Notes: a model not told the origin generated them from the letters alone. A stretch of DNA of 64,000 bases from CAVSUB01 sp963730995 (GCA_963730995.1 CAVSUB010000001.1:1178001-1242000); one strand, 5' to 3'; positions 16,923 to 26,067 are shown, counted from the first letter of the stretch. Made by a program: numbers and translations.

Positions 16923-18032
16923 ATGAGCAAAACGTGGTACACGATCGAAAACGTCGACGAGATTCCCTCCCCGTCGCTGCTGATCTACCCCGATCGGGTC
17001 GAGGAGAACATCAGACGGATGATCCACATTGCGGGCGGCGTTCAACGCCTCCGCCCGCACATGAAGACCAACAAGCTCCCCGAAGTGATTCGCATGCACC
17101 TGGACCAGGGGATCACCAAGTTCAAGTGCGCCACGATCGCCGAAGCGGAGATGATCGCGGCGTGCGAGGCGCCGGACGTGTTGATGGCGTACCAGCCGGT
17201 AGGCCCCAACGTCGAACGGTTCGTGGAGCTCGTCAAACACTTCCCGGGCACGGCCTTCTCCGCACTGGCAGACGACGCCGACACGATTCGAGAACTGTCG
17301 CGGGCCGCCGTCGGTGCGGGCGTCACGCTGAGCCTGTTCCTAGATCTCGACGTAGGCATGCACCGCACCGGCGTCGCGGCCGGTCCGGAGGCAACCGAGC
17401 GCTATCGACTGATCTCGACACTGCCAGGGCTGCGCGCCGCAGGGCTGCACGCCTATGACGGCCACCTTCACGAAACCGACCTGCCGACGCGGACCAGGCT
17501 GTGCGACGAGGCCTTCACCTCGGTTCAGCGCGCGCGGGACGATCTCGCAAGGGCAGGATTGCCCGTTCCTTCGGTCGTCGCCGGAGGCACGCCGACTTTC
17601 CCGATTCATGCGCGGCGCCCGGACGTCGAGTGCAGTCCGGGAACGTCCGTTTTCTGGGATTGGAGCTACAGCACGATCCTGCCGGACCTCGATTTCCTGC
17701 CTGCCGTCCTCCTCCTCACGCGCATCGTGAGCAAGCCCGGAGAAAACCGTCTGTGCCTCGATCTCGGCCACAAGGCGGTCGCGTCAGAGAACCCGCCGCC
17801 TCGCGTGATCCTCCTGGCGCTGCCGGAAACGACGGCCGTCGGCCACAGCGAGGAACACCTCGTGCTCGAAACGGCTCGAGCCGGCGAGTTTTCAGTGGGT
17901 TCGCATTTCTATGGCATGCCGTGGCACATCTGTCCCACGGTGGCGCTCCACAACGAGGCCGTGGTCGTCACGGACGGGCGGGCGATCGGGAGATGGCAGG
18001 TCGTCGGCCGCGCGCGCAAGATCAGCATCTGA
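16923..18032 (+). CDS. D-threonine aldolase / D-serine dehydratase-like PLP enzyme (alanine racemase fold)
   Basis: 369 residues, usual for the fold-type III D-TA/DSD family. The PLP-binding lysine is in RPHMKTNKLPEV near residue 48, at the first strand of an N-terminal TIM barrel. The C-terminal beta domain ends with GSHFYGMPWHICPTVALHN, whose His-x-Cys pair is the zinc site of eukaryotic-type D-serine dehydratases and is also present in D-threonine aldolases. It should cleave or dehydrate a D-beta-hydroxy amino acid in the cytoplasm. The neighbouring permease for lactate-type acids could handle a related product, but that link is inference. The start is the first ATG after a repeat element, with no strong ribosome binding site. 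Confidence 0.88.
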   Translation: MSKTWYTIENVDEIPSPSLLIYPDRVEENIRRMIHIAGGVQRLRPHMKTNKLPEVIRMHLDQGITKFKCATIAEAEMIAACEAPDVLMAYQPVGPNVERFVELVKHFPGTAFSALADDADTIRELSRAAVGAGVTLSLFLDLDVGMHRTGVAAGPEATERYRLISTLPGLRAAGLHAYDGHLHETDLPTRTRLCDEAFTSVQRARDDLARAGLPVPSVVAGGTPTFPIHARRPDVECSPGTSVFWDWSYSTILPDLDFLPAVLLLTRIVSKPGENRLCLDLGHKAVASENPPPRVILLALPETTAVGHSEEHLVLETARAGEFSVGSHFYGMPWHICPTVALHNEAVVVTDGRAIGRWQVVGRARKISI

Positions 18033-18036
18033 ACCT

Positions 18037-18060
18037 GGGGTCAGACCTGGGCCTGACCCC
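18037..18060. repeat. GGGGTCAGAC-type palindrome
   Basis: GGGGTCAGACCTGGGCCTGACCCC-type unit (24 bp) between two convergent stop codons. It belongs to the same family as 9389-9435 and 52533-52555. Its position could let it act as a bidirectional hairpin, but no T-tract follows. Confidence 0.85.
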
Positions 18061-18073
18061 GGTCCCCCGGCCC

Positions 18074-19021
18074 CTACGCCTTCATGGCCTTGAGCGCGGC
18101 GACGCTGGCCTTCGTCAGCTCCATGCTCTGCTCGACGAAGTAGTTCTTCACGCCGCCCTTCTTCGCCGCCCCGAAGGTCTTGGCCCAGTCGATGGTGCCC
18201 TCTCCGACGGCCTTCTGCGGACGGCCGCGGCCGCCACCTCCGCCGCCCCGCCGCCCGGCGGTCGCCGGATCGCCCGCCGCAGGGGGTGGAGGCGGCGGTG
18301 GCGCCGGCGCGTTCATGTCGACGTCCTGGACGTGCATCGAGATGAACCGGCCGGGATGATTGTTGAAGTAGTCGGCCGCGACGAGGCCGCTCGTGATCGT
18401 GGACATCTGGAACTGGAACTTCACCAGCTTGGGATCCAGCAGATCGAACAGCATGTCGTAGACGCGCTTGCCGTCGACCATCGCGAGTTCGAAGCCTTCG
18501 TTGTGCAGCCCCTGCTGGATACCCGCCTTGGCGGCCACTGCGGCAATCTTGTTGTACTCGTCCGCCGCCTTCTTCACCTGGTCCATCGTGGGGTTGCTGC
18601 CGCCGTTGCCGTCACCGAGGCTGGCGGTCATCATCTGCGTAATGCCGATCTCTTTGGCCCAGGCGATGCTCTTGTCCTGCGACTCGCGCAGCTCCTTCAT
18701 GCTGAAATGCGCGCTCTCGCACTTGAGCCCGTGATCGTCGAGCACCTTCTTCGTGGCCTTCCCGTCGGCCAGGTTCGCGAAGTCCGCGTAGCCGATCGCG
18801 GAGCAGAGCTCGATTCTCTCGACCCCGATCTCCTTCAGCGTCTTCAGGAGGTCGGCGAAATTTCCGTCTTTGATCAGCTGCCGGTGGGGATACGTCTGGC
18901 TGCCGATCGGCAGGCCCAGCGGATTCGCATAGAGCTTGACGCCGGCCGAAGCCAGGATGCCGACCACCGCGGCGTCCGCAGCCGTTTTCTTGAAGAACTC
19001 TCGTCGTGAAATCTCAGACAT
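18074..19021 (-). CDS. Tat-exported sugar phosphate isomerase/epimerase-like TIM-barrel protein
   Basis: 315 residues with GGAG before the ATG at 19021. MSEISRREFFKKTAADAAVV is a twin-arginine signal. The body is a xylose-isomerase-like barrel: GVERIELCS, GLHNEGFEL, KFQFQMSTI and ISMHVQDVD lie where metal and substrate ligands usually are. A Pro/Gly/Arg-rich insert (about 235-265, a run of prolines followed by RRGGGGGG) sits between the last strands and is not part of the fold. It is the second of three such barrels in this window and neighbours a DUF1080 gene, the usual pairing in periplasmic keto-sugar metabolism of this group. Substrate unknown. Confidence 0.85.
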   Translation of the reverse strand: MSEISRREFFKKTAADAAVVGILASAGVKLYANPLGLPIGSQTYPHRQLIKDGNFADLLKTLKEIGVERIELCSAIGYADFANLADGKATKKVLDDHGLKCESAHFSMKELRESQDKSIAWAKEIGITQMMTASLGDGNGGSNPTMDQVKKAADEYNKIAAVAAKAGIQQGLHNEGFELAMVDGKRVYDMLFDLLDPKLVKFQFQMSTITSGLVAADYFNNHPGRFISMHVQDVDMNAPAPPPPPPPAAGDPATAGRRGGGGGGRGRPQKAVGEGTIDWAKTFGAAKKGGVKNYFVEQSMELTKASVAALKAMKA

Positions 19022-19101
19022 AAGGGACTCCGTTAACCGGCCAACTCGTGCCTCGTATCGGCTGATTCAGTCGCGCGATGCGATCGGTTGCCGTTAGATT
19101 T

Positions 19102-19130
19102 CGCGGCCGCGACAACGGAGCGGCCGCTAC
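19102..19130. repeat. GCGGCCGC hairpin repeat
   Basis: Inverted GCGGCCGC arms around GACAACGGA. Its 22-base core, GGCCGCTCCGTTGTCGCGGCCG when read on the minus strand, recurs inside the 5350-5458 element. It lies in the short gap between two minus-strand genes. Confidence 0.75.
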
Positions 19131-19151
19131 TGATTCAGGCGTTACATCCTG

Positions 19152-19976
19152 CTAGAGCTGTCGAATGCGAATGTTCCTGTACTTCACGAACCCCGCAAAC
19201 CCGCCAGACTCACCAGCCGGCGGCCACTGCAGGTTGATCGGCCCGGCTTCCTTCCACTTCGCCTCCGCCGGATCTGTCGGGTCGTCGGTGATGTCGCAGA
19301 TCTTCTTGCCGTTGAGCGAGACGGTCACGTGCGGCCCTTTTGCGGCGATTTGCAGGTGGTTCCAATCCTCCTTCTTCCGAAGGTTCGGGAACTTCTCGTC
19401 GCCCGTCGAGAGCCACAGAACGTTGCCCCTGATCGCGCCCGGCGCCTTGCGGTGGACGACAATGCCGATGAACTCGCCCGCCTCGCGCCGGCCGATGTTG
19501 ACCTGATAGCCCGTTCGGAACGACACACCGCTGTTGTACAGGCACGTCTTTTCGGCGCTCGCGTTTGCCTGCTCTGGACCCACGAGCTCGGCCGAGCACT
19601 GGGTGCCGTGTTCGGCCAGCATGAAATCGAGCTCCAGCTCGAAGTCCTTGAACTGCTCGTCCGAGTTCAGCCCCCCGCTCCGGCCACCGCCTTCGCCTCC
19701 GATGAGGATGCCGTTTTCGACTTTCCACGTCGAAGCGGACGGCGCTGGGGCTGCTGCGGTGCCCGCGCCGGCCGGCGCCGCCGATCCGGCCGGGGCGCCC
19801 GCGCCACCCCCGCGACCGGCGGCCACCGTCCAGCCGGACAGATCCTTTCCATTGAACAGCTGTTTCCACGGTCCCGGCGCCTGCGCCCGCGTCACGGGCC
19901 CGGTCCAGGCAATACCCAGTAGCAACACGATCCCGAAACCGAGCAACGCTCTGCCAGAATCAACCATCGATTTCAT
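19152..19976 (-). CDS. Secreted DUF1080 (3-keto-disaccharide hydrolase) protein
   Basis: 274 residues from the ATG at 19976, which has GGGAGG eight bases upstream. A signal peptide covers about residues 1-32. The domain begins with the family hallmark WKQLFNGKDLSGWTV and contains TWKVENGILIGGEG, DFELELDFML and NHLQIAAKGPHVTVSLNG, ending in a KYRNIRIRQL strand. An Ala/Gly/Pro-rich linker (about residues 52-82) interrupts the start of the domain. Proteins of this family hydrolyse 3-keto-glycosides in characterised cases; many are uncharacterised. It is divergent from a PVC-type cytochrome gene and just upstream of the Tat barrel gene, so cotranscription with the latter is likely. Confidence 0.87.
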   Translation of the reverse strand: MKSMVDSGRALLGFGIVLLLGIAWTGPVTRAQAPGPWKQLFNGKDLSGWTVAAGRGGGAGAPAGSAAPAGAGTAAAPAPSASTWKVENGILIGGEGGGRSGGLNSDEQFKDFELELDFMLAEHGTQCSAELVGPEQANASAEKTCLYNSGVSFRTGYQVNIGRREAGEFIGIVVHRKAPGAIRGNVLWLSTGDEKFPNLRKKEDWNHLQIAAKGPHVTVSLNGKKICDITDDPTDPAEAKWKEAGPINLQWPPAGESGGFAGFVKYRNIRIRQL

Positions 19977-20034
19977 CTGCGATCCTCCCGGTGCGGTGCC
20001 AAGCATCGTTCAACACGGCTTTACTTGGCAAGAG

Positions 20035-20065
20035 ATGTTCGAAAAAAATGCTATGTTCGAAAAAC
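20035..20065. promoter_or_regulatory. Direct repeat of ATGTTCGAAAAA in a divergent promoter region
   Basis: ATGTTCGAAAAA occurs at 20035-20046 and again at 20053-20064, 18 bp apart, between the divergent genes starting at 19976 and 20114. Each contains the palindrome TTCGAA. Spacing close to two helical turns suggests a regulator binding the same face, but no regulator is encoded nearby. Confidence 0.4.
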
Positions 20066-20113
20066 CCGGACCGACGATATACGATGTGGCGCTTTCAGAT
20101 AACGGAGAGCGTG

Positions 20114-23100
20114 ATGACCCGATCCCCCCTGTTTGCTTCGATGACTGCTCAACATTCGACCAGGCTCATGGCGCTCCTGGGCGCTGTCGCCCTGGTGGGA
20201 ACTGTCCTCCAGGGCCAGCAGGATCCGCGGCAAAGTGTTGCAGCGTTCAAGGTTGCACCTGGCCTCGAGCTGAAGCTGTGGGCCGCCGAGCCCATGGTCC
20301 TGAACCCCACGGACCTCACCGTCGACGAGCGAGGCCGGGTGTGGGTGCTGGAAGGCGTGAACTACCGGCGGACGCAACGCAACCTCCCGGACCTCCGGCC
20401 TGAGGGCGACCGCATTATCATCCTCGAGGACACGGATCAGGACGGCCAGGCCGACAAGGTCAAAGTCTTTGACCAGAGCCCGCAGATTCGCGTCCCGCTC
20501 GGCATCGCCGTTCTCGGCGACAAGGTGTACGTCTCGCAGGCGCCCGACCTGATCGTCTACACGAAAGACAAAGACGACAAGATCGTGAAGAAGGAAGTGC
20601 TGCTGACCGGGTTCGGCGGAATCGATCACGATCACGGACTGCACGCCGTCGTGTTTGGCCCTGACGGCAAGTACTACTTCAACCAGGGCAACACCGGTTT
20701 CGAGCTGACCGACAAGTCCGGCACTCACCTGCAGACGCAGGGCACCGGCGCCAACACGCGGCAAGGGCCGGGCTATTTCGAGGGCACCGCGCTGCGCATG
20801 GATGCGGACGGGACGAACGTCGAGGTCATCAGTCAGAACTTCCGTAATCCGTACGAGATCGCACTGGACTCCTTCGGCAACGTCTTCCAGACGGATAACG
20901 ACGACGACGGGAATGCGTGGACGCGGCTGGTCTACAACCTGGAAGGCGGAAACTACGGATTTCGCGGCCCGTTGAACAGAACGTGGCTCGAGGATCGCGG
21001 GACCCATTGGCATACCGAGCTGCCCGGTGTCGTCCCTGTCGTGGCTCGCCTCGGCGCCGGCTCACCGTGCGGCCTCGTCGTGTACGAGGGCACCCTGCTG
21101 CCAGCCGCCTATCGCGGGCAGCTCCTGCACGCGGAAGCGGGCAAGCGGATCGTCGCGGTGTATCCCCTCGCGGACGACGGCGCCGGGTTCAGCGCGCGCA
21201 TCGAAGATGTCGTCAATGGCGGCCAGGACACGTGGGCCAGGCCGACCGACGTGGCGGTTGCGCCGGACGGCGCCGTGTTCGTGACGGACTGGTACGACCC
21301 CGGTGTGGGCGGCCACCAGATGGGAGATCCGAACGGTGGACGCGGCCGTGTGTATCGTCTGGCGCCGGCCGGCAACAAGCCTCAGGCGCCGCCGCGGGTC
21401 GATCTCACGTCGAACGCAGGACTGACGGCGGCCCTCGGTTCGCCGAACCAATCGACCCAGTATCTCGCTCACACCGCGATCGCCGCGCAGGGCCAGGCCG
21501 CGCTGCCGCTCCTTCAAGGACTGTGGCGGCAGAACGATCCCCTCTTGAAGGCGCGCGCGCTCTGGATGCTGGGTCCTCTCGGGTCCGCAGGATCTGCTGC
21601 CGTGCAGGAAGCGCTGAACGATCAGGATCCGAAGTTCCGCGTGCTTGGACTGCGCGTCGCGCAGCTCAGCGGCGCGAACATGCTCTCGGTCGTCAAGCCG
21701 TTGCTTCACGACAGCTCGCCGCAGGTCCGGCGTGAAGTCGCAGTCATGCTGCGCGACCGCGATCGGGGAGTGATGCTTCCGCCGTACGTCTACAAAGAGC
21801 AGAAGCAGCCGCCGGCCGAATGGCTCGACGCGATGGCGCAGCTGGTGTCGCAATACGACGGCAAGGATCGGTGGTATCTGGAGGCCATCGGCATCGCCGC
21901 GCGCGGACGCGAGGATGCTCTTTACGCCCGCTTGAAGAACGATGCCTCGGCGAGATCGAGCGCAACATTCAGCCGGCTCGTCTGGGAGCTTCGGCCCAAG
22001 ACGGCATTGGGCGATCTCATTGCGGTACTGAACAGCCCATCAGCGTCGTCCGAACAGCGGACGAACGCGCTCGACACACTTGGGGCGATGGAGTGGCCCG
22101 AAGCCGCACGCGCGCTGGAGGCGTTCATCACGAGCCCGTCGAGCGCGCCTCCGCTCGTGGAGCACGCGTTCGGGCTGTACAGCCATCAGCTCTTCAGCTG
22201 GTGGATGGACGCTCGCACGAGCCCGGCGCTGCCGCAGATCGTCCGGAAGATGTTCGCCGCGCCTGGCGCCCAGGTTGCCGCGGTCGCCATGGTGGACGTC
22301 CTGAGTGACGCTCAGTACGTGCCGGATTTGATGGCCCTGGCCAAGTCGCCGTCGGCGGTGCCGGAAGCACGGGCCGCCGCGATCGAATCGATCGCGTCCC
22401 GAAAGGACGCGCAGTACCTGGCCGAGTTCCAGGCGCTTGCCGGGAACGGTCCCGTTCCGGTACGCGTCGCGGCCGTCAAAGCCGTCGCGGGCCTCGGGCA
22501 GCCCAACCTCGAGAGCTGGAACCAGGCCATCGTCCTCGGCGACGCGCCGAACGAGGTTCGCACCGAAGCGCTGCGCGGGCTCGCCGGCTCGCTGCCCGGT
22601 CTCACGGCGATCCTCGATCTCGCAGAGCAGCAGCGCATCCCGCCGGAGCTGCAGTCTCTCGCGAGAAACCTGACGAACACCGCAGCTCCGCCAGCTCCCG
22701 CGGGACGCCGCGGCGGTCCCCAGTCGCCCGTTGCGATGAGGGCGCGAGGCGCTGTGCCGACCGATCCGGCGTACGTCGCGATCCGCGAACGCGCGGCCAA
22801 GATCCTCCCCATGCCGGGCACGGTACGCATCCCTACTGCGTTCGAACTCGATCTAAGCTTTGCCGGTAAGGCGGCCGACGGGCGCAAGGTGTTCGAGACC
22901 GAAGCGGGATGCGCAGCGTGCCACAGCCTCGGAGGTGCGAAGAAGATCGGCCCGGACCTGTCGGCGATCGGCGCGAAGTACGGCAAGCAGGCACTGCTCG
23001 ACAACATCGTGAGCCCGAATGAGGCCATCGGGCCCGAATACGTCATGACCACGTTCAAGCTGAAGAGCGGCGACAGCGTGCAAGGGCTGGTCGAGGAAGA

Positions 23101-23275
23101 TGGCGCCGAGCGGATCGTCGTGCGAACCGACGCCGAGCACGTGCAGCGATTGAGCCCGTCGGACGTCTCGTCGAGGCGTCAAATCCGATTGTCGCTGATG
23201 CCGGAAGGACTGCTGACGAACCTCTCGTCTCAGCAGATTGCCGACCTGCTCGAGTTCCTCGCGACGCTGAAGTAG
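20114..23275 (+). CDS. PVC-type heme-binding propeller protein with HEAT-like repeats and C-terminal cytochrome
   Basis: 1053 residues from the ATG at 20114, chosen because GGAGAG lies 5 bases upstream and a signal peptide follows; an ORF extends to 19991 but is not protein-like. Residues ~35-400 form a soluble-glucose-dehydrogenase-like propeller (DLTVDERGRVWVLEGVNYR, GIDHDHGLHAVVFGPDGKYY, FVTDWYDPGVGGHQMGD). Residues ~410-870 hold HEAT-like helical repeats. The end is a planctomycete-type heme domain with AGCAACHSLGG at about 930 and the typical IVSPNEAIGPEYVMTTFKL and LSSQQIADLLEFLATLK segments. It should oxidise a sugar-like compound or relay electrons in the periplasm. It is a relative of the frameshifted gene at 8134-11106 but lacks the discoidin-like end. 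Confidence 0.87.
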   Translation: MTRSPLFASMTAQHSTRLMALLGAVALVGTVLQGQQDPRQSVAAFKVAPGLELKLWAAEPMVLNPTDLTVDERGRVWVLEGVNYRRTQRNLPDLRPEGDRIIILEDTDQDGQADKVKVFDQSPQIRVPLGIAVLGDKVYVSQAPDLIVYTKDKDDKIVKKEVLLTGFGGIDHDHGLHAVVFGPDGKYYFNQGNTGFELTDKSGTHLQTQGTGANTRQGPGYFEGTALRMDADGTNVEVISQNFRNPYEIALDSFGNVFQTDNDDDGNAWTRLVYNLEGGNYGFRGPLNRTWLEDRGTHWHTELPGVVPVVARLGAGSPCGLVVYEGTLLPAAYRGQLLHAEAGKRIVAVYPLADDGAGFSARIEDVVNGGQDTWARPTDVAVAPDGAVFVTDWYDPGVGGHQMGDPNGGRGRVYRLAPAGNKPQAPPRVDLTSNAGLTAALGSPNQSTQYLAHTAIAAQGQAALPLLQGLWRQNDPLLKARALWMLGPLGSAGSAAVQEALNDQDPKFRVLGLRVAQLSGANMLSVVKPLLHDSSPQVRREVAVMLRDRDRGVMLPPYVYKEQKQPPAEWLDAMAQLVSQYDGKDRWYLEAIGIAARGREDALYARLKNDASARSSATFSRLVWELRPKTALGDLIAVLNSPSASSEQRTNALDTLGAMEWPEAARALEAFITSPSSAPPLVEHAFGLYSHQLFSWWMDARTSPALPQIVRKMFAAPGAQVAAVAMVDVLSDAQYVPDLMALAKSPSAVPEARAAAIESIASRKDAQYLAEFQALAGNGPVPVRVAAVKAVAGLGQPNLESWNQAIVLGDAPNEVRTEALRGLAGSLPGLTAILDLAEQQRIPPELQSLARNLTNTAAPPAPAGRRGGPQSPVAMRARGAVPTDPAYVAIRERAAKILPMPGTVRIPTAFELDLSFAGKAADGRKVFETEAGCAACHSLGGAKKIGPDLSAIGAKYGKQALLDNIVSPNEAIGPEYVMTTFKLKSGDSVQGLVEEDGAERIVVRTDAEHVQRLSPSDVSSRRQIRLSLMPEGLLTNLSSQQIADLLEFLATLK

Positions 23276-23286
23276 CAGCGACGAAA

Positions 23287-23391
23287 CGTAGGGCCGGGCC
23301 TTCAGGCCCGGCCACGCGGGGTCTGACCACCTTCGCCTAGACTACGGTGGTCCGCCGCAGCTTCAGCGAAGGCGGAAGACCCCGCGCTACA
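23287..23391. repeat. Palindromic intergenic element, TGTAGGGC family, with a second repeat nested in its loop
   Basis: Outer GTAGGGC-like and GCGCTAC ends enclose a GGCCGGGCC/GGCCCGGCC hairpin (23293-23314) and a GCGGGGTC/GACCCCGC stem (about 23316-23323 with 23378-23385). In copy 1 (937-991) the second hairpin has a 4-base loop. Here the loop holds a ~50-bp insert, CCACCTTCGCC…GGCGAAGG type, which is palindromic itself. Confidence 0.85.
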
Positions 23392-23461
23392 TCGACTGAT
23401 GAACTGTGGCGTTACGTTGGAAGAAAGGGACCTCAACGGCATTCGTCCATCAGGAGATCGT

Positions 23462-25597
23462 ATGACGAGAAGAATCTTGTATCCGGCGGCATACCTCGCC
23501 GTGGCCGCAGCGGCGATGTCGATACAGGTGGTCGGCGCGCGACAGAACGCCGTCCAGATCGATCCCGACGACATCGGAGGCGTCGTCACGAGCAGCAAGG
23601 GACCCGAGGCCGGCGTCTGGGTCATCGCCGAAACCAAGGACCTGCCAACGGGATTCAGCCGCAGCGTCGTCACGGACGATCGCGGGCGTTACGTGATCCC
23701 GGACCTGCCGAAGGCGAACTACCAGGTCTTCGTCCGCGGGTACGGGCTGACGGACTCCGATCGCTTCCAGGCCGCTCCAGGCAAGATCCTCAATCTGACG
23801 GCCAAGATCGCTCCCAGTCCGAAAGACGCCGCGCAGTACTATCCCGCGAATTACTGGTTCGCGATGCTCAACATCCCTGCGAAGAGCGAGTTTCCGATCC
23901 AGGAGCAGGGAGCCACGGCAGGAGCCAGCCAGGCTGGGTATCTCAAACAGCTCAAGACCGACGGCTGCGTGTCGTGCCATCAACTCGGCAACAGGCCAAC
24001 CCGGGAAATCAACCCGGAGAATGGGAAGTTCGAGTCATCCGAAGCCGCGTGGGCCAAGCGCGTGACCTTCGGGCACGACGGCGGCCAGATGGATCAACAG
24101 CTGACCGCACTGGGCCGCACTCGGACGCTGAAGATGCTGGCGGACTGGACGGACCGGATCGCGAAAGGGGAATACCCTGCGGAGGCTCCTCCACGGCCGC
24201 AGGGCCTCGAGCGCAACGTCGTGATCACGCAGTGGGACTGGTCCGACCCTCGCGAGTACTTCCACGACGTGATCGCGAGCGACAAGCGGAATCCCCTGAT
24301 CAATCCGTACGGTCCCGTCTACGGGCTCCACGAGAACTCGTCCGATCACCTCACGATCCTCGAACCGAGCAAGAACGCGTGGCACGAGGAGACGATTCCG
24401 ACGAACCCGGCCGCGGCCATGAGCCCGCGCGGCGGCGGGCCGCCGACATCGCCGTACTGGGGCAATGAAGTCATCTGGAACACCGTCGTGAGCGGTCACA
24501 GCAACGAGATGGATGAGAAGGCGCGGGTGTGGAACACGACGAGCACGCGCACGCCGAACGAAACGCCCGCGTACTGCAAGGAAGGCTCGGACAATCCATC
24601 CGCGAAAGCATTCCCGATCGCCGGAGGGCGCGGCCGTCAGTACACGGTCTACGATCCGAAGACCAAGAAAATCGAGATCGTCGACACGTGCTTCAGCACG
24701 TTCCACCTGAACTTCGCCGCCGACGCGAACAACACGATCTGGAGCGGCGGAGGCGGACTCGCCGGCTGGGTGAACACCAAGGTCCTGGACGAGACGCACG
24801 ATCCGGGAAAGGCGCAGGGCTGGACGGAGCTCATCGTCGACACGAACGGCAACGGCAAGCGTGACGCGTTCGTCGGCCAGCAGGACCCGGTCGATCCAAC
24901 CAAGGACAAGAAGATCGGCGGCAGCTTCTACGCCGTCATGACGAGTCCGCTCGACGGTTCGGTGTGGGGCTCGGTGCTGGGTAGCCCGGGCGCACTCATC
25001 CGCGTCGCGCCTGGATCGAACCCGCCGGAAACGGCTCTGGCCGAGATCTACAACGTGCCGGCCGACAAGGGCTTCTCCCCCCGTGGAGCCGACGTGGATA
25101 AGAACGGCGTGGCGTGGACGGTGCTCAGCAGCGGGCAGCTCGCGAGCTTCGATCGGCGCAAGTGCAAGGGCCCGCTCAACGGACCGAACGCTGCGTCGGG
25201 TAACGCGTGTCCCGAAGGCTGGACGTTCTACGCAGTCCCAGGACCGAACTTCAAGGGCGACGTCGTCTCTGCCGCTGCCGACTCGAACTATTACAACTGG
25301 TCGGACAAGTTCAATTCGCTCGGGCTCGGTGAGAACGTCCAGATTGCCACGAGCAACCTGGGCGGCGCGCTGCTCGCGCTCGTCGATGGCAAGTGGGTCG
25401 TCCTGCGCGTGCCGTATCCGCTCGGCTTCTATGCGAAGTCGATCAACGGCCGCATCGACGATCCGAAGATCGGATGGAAGGGTCGCGGGCTGTGGACCGG
25501 CTGGTCGAACCGCAACCCGTGGCACAACGAAGGCGGCAAGGGAAAATCGAGCATGGCCGTCCACTTCCAGGTCCGGCCAGACCCGTTGGCGAAGTAG
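23462..25597 (+). CDS. Secreted carboxypeptidase-regulatory + c-type heme + beta-propeller protein
   Basis: 711 residues from the ATG at 23462 (AGGAGA 5 bases upstream). Residues 1-28 are a signal peptide. Residues ~38-118 are a carboxypeptidase-regulatory-like (transthyretin-type) domain (GGVVTSSKGPEAGVWVIAET, DDRGRYVIPDLPKANYQVF). A single c-type heme site, DGCVSCHQLGN, sits near residue 169. The remainder looks like a streptogramin-lyase/NHL-like propeller (YTVYDPKTKKIEIVDTCFST, LNFAADANNTIWSGG, GADVDKNGVAWTVLSSGQ). The catalytic role is unknown; the propeller may hold a cofactor or ligand and the heme could receive electrons. It is the first gene of an operon with two further CxxCH proteins and a flavoenzyme; the cytochrome gene follows after 17 bp. 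Confidence 0.83.
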   Translation: MTRRILYPAAYLAVAAAAMSIQVVGARQNAVQIDPDDIGGVVTSSKGPEAGVWVIAETKDLPTGFSRSVVTDDRGRYVIPDLPKANYQVFVRGYGLTDSDRFQAAPGKILNLTAKIAPSPKDAAQYYPANYWFAMLNIPAKSEFPIQEQGATAGASQAGYLKQLKTDGCVSCHQLGNRPTREINPENGKFESSEAAWAKRVTFGHDGGQMDQQLTALGRTRTLKMLADWTDRIAKGEYPAEAPPRPQGLERNVVITQWDWSDPREYFHDVIASDKRNPLINPYGPVYGLHENSSDHLTILEPSKNAWHEETIPTNPAAAMSPRGGGPPTSPYWGNEVIWNTVVSGHSNEMDEKARVWNTTSTRTPNETPAYCKEGSDNPSAKAFPIAGGRGRQYTVYDPKTKKIEIVDTCFSTFHLNFAADANNTIWSGGGGLAGWVNTKVLDETHDPGKAQGWTELIVDTNGNGKRDAFVGQQDPVDPTKDKKIGGSFYAVMTSPLDGSVWGSVLGSPGALIRVAPGSNPPETALAEIYNVPADKGFSPRGADVDKNGVAWTVLSSGQLASFDRRKCKGPLNGPNAASGNACPEGWTFYAVPGPNFKGDVVSAAADSNYYNWSDKFNSLGLGENVQIATSNLGGALLALVDGKWVVLRVPYPLGFYAKSINGRIDDPKIGWKGRGLWTGWSNRNPWHNEGGKGKSSMAVHFQVRPDPLAK

Positions 25598-25614
25598 GCC
25601 CAGCCTGTCAGGAC

Positions 25615-26067
25615 ATGGGATCCTTCACTCGCACTCATTCGTCCGTCTCGTTGATTCTCGTAGCCATTCTCGCGTTCTTCTCTCCCTCGATCGGAGCCAT
25701 CGCGCAGGCGCAACAACCAGCCGCAAAGGGCGATCCTGAAGCGGCCAAAATGAAGAATCCCGTCGAGGCGACACCGGATTCGATCGCCGCCGGCAAGAAG
25801 ACTTTCGCGACTGTCTGCGCCTCCTGCCACGGCAACGAGGGCAAGGGCGGGATCGTTCTCTCGGTGATCGAAGACAAAGGCGGCACGCAGCCGCCCGACC
25901 TCACCGACGCCAAGTGGGATCACGGCTCCAGCGACGGGGAGATCTTCACGGTCGTGAAGAAGGGCGTCGCGCCGGACTTCTTCATGCAGCCGTTCGATGG
26001 ACGGATTCCGGACAACGAGATCTGGAACATGGTGAACTACATCAAGTCTCTTTCACCGAAGAAGTGA
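25615..26067 (+). CDS. Secreted class I cytochrome c
   Basis: 150 residues from the ATG at 25615. A signal peptide covers about residues 1-33. One heme site, CASCHGNEGKGG, is at about residue 68, and FFMQPFDGRIPDNEIW supplies a probable methionine sixth ligand; the fold ends in WNMVNYIKSLSPKK, typical of mono-heme class I cytochromes. It should shuttle electrons in the periplasm between the operon's oxidising enzymes and a terminal oxidase. A weak AGGA precedes the start. The next gene begins 13 bp after the stop. Confidence 0.9.
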   Translation: MGSFTRTHSSVSLILVAILAFFSPSIGAIAQAQQPAAKGDPEAAKMKNPVEATPDSIAAGKKTFATVCASCHGNEGKGGIVLSVIEDKGGTQPPDLTDAKWDHGSSDGEIFTVVKKGVAPDFFMQPFDGRIPDNEIWNMVNYIKSLSPKK

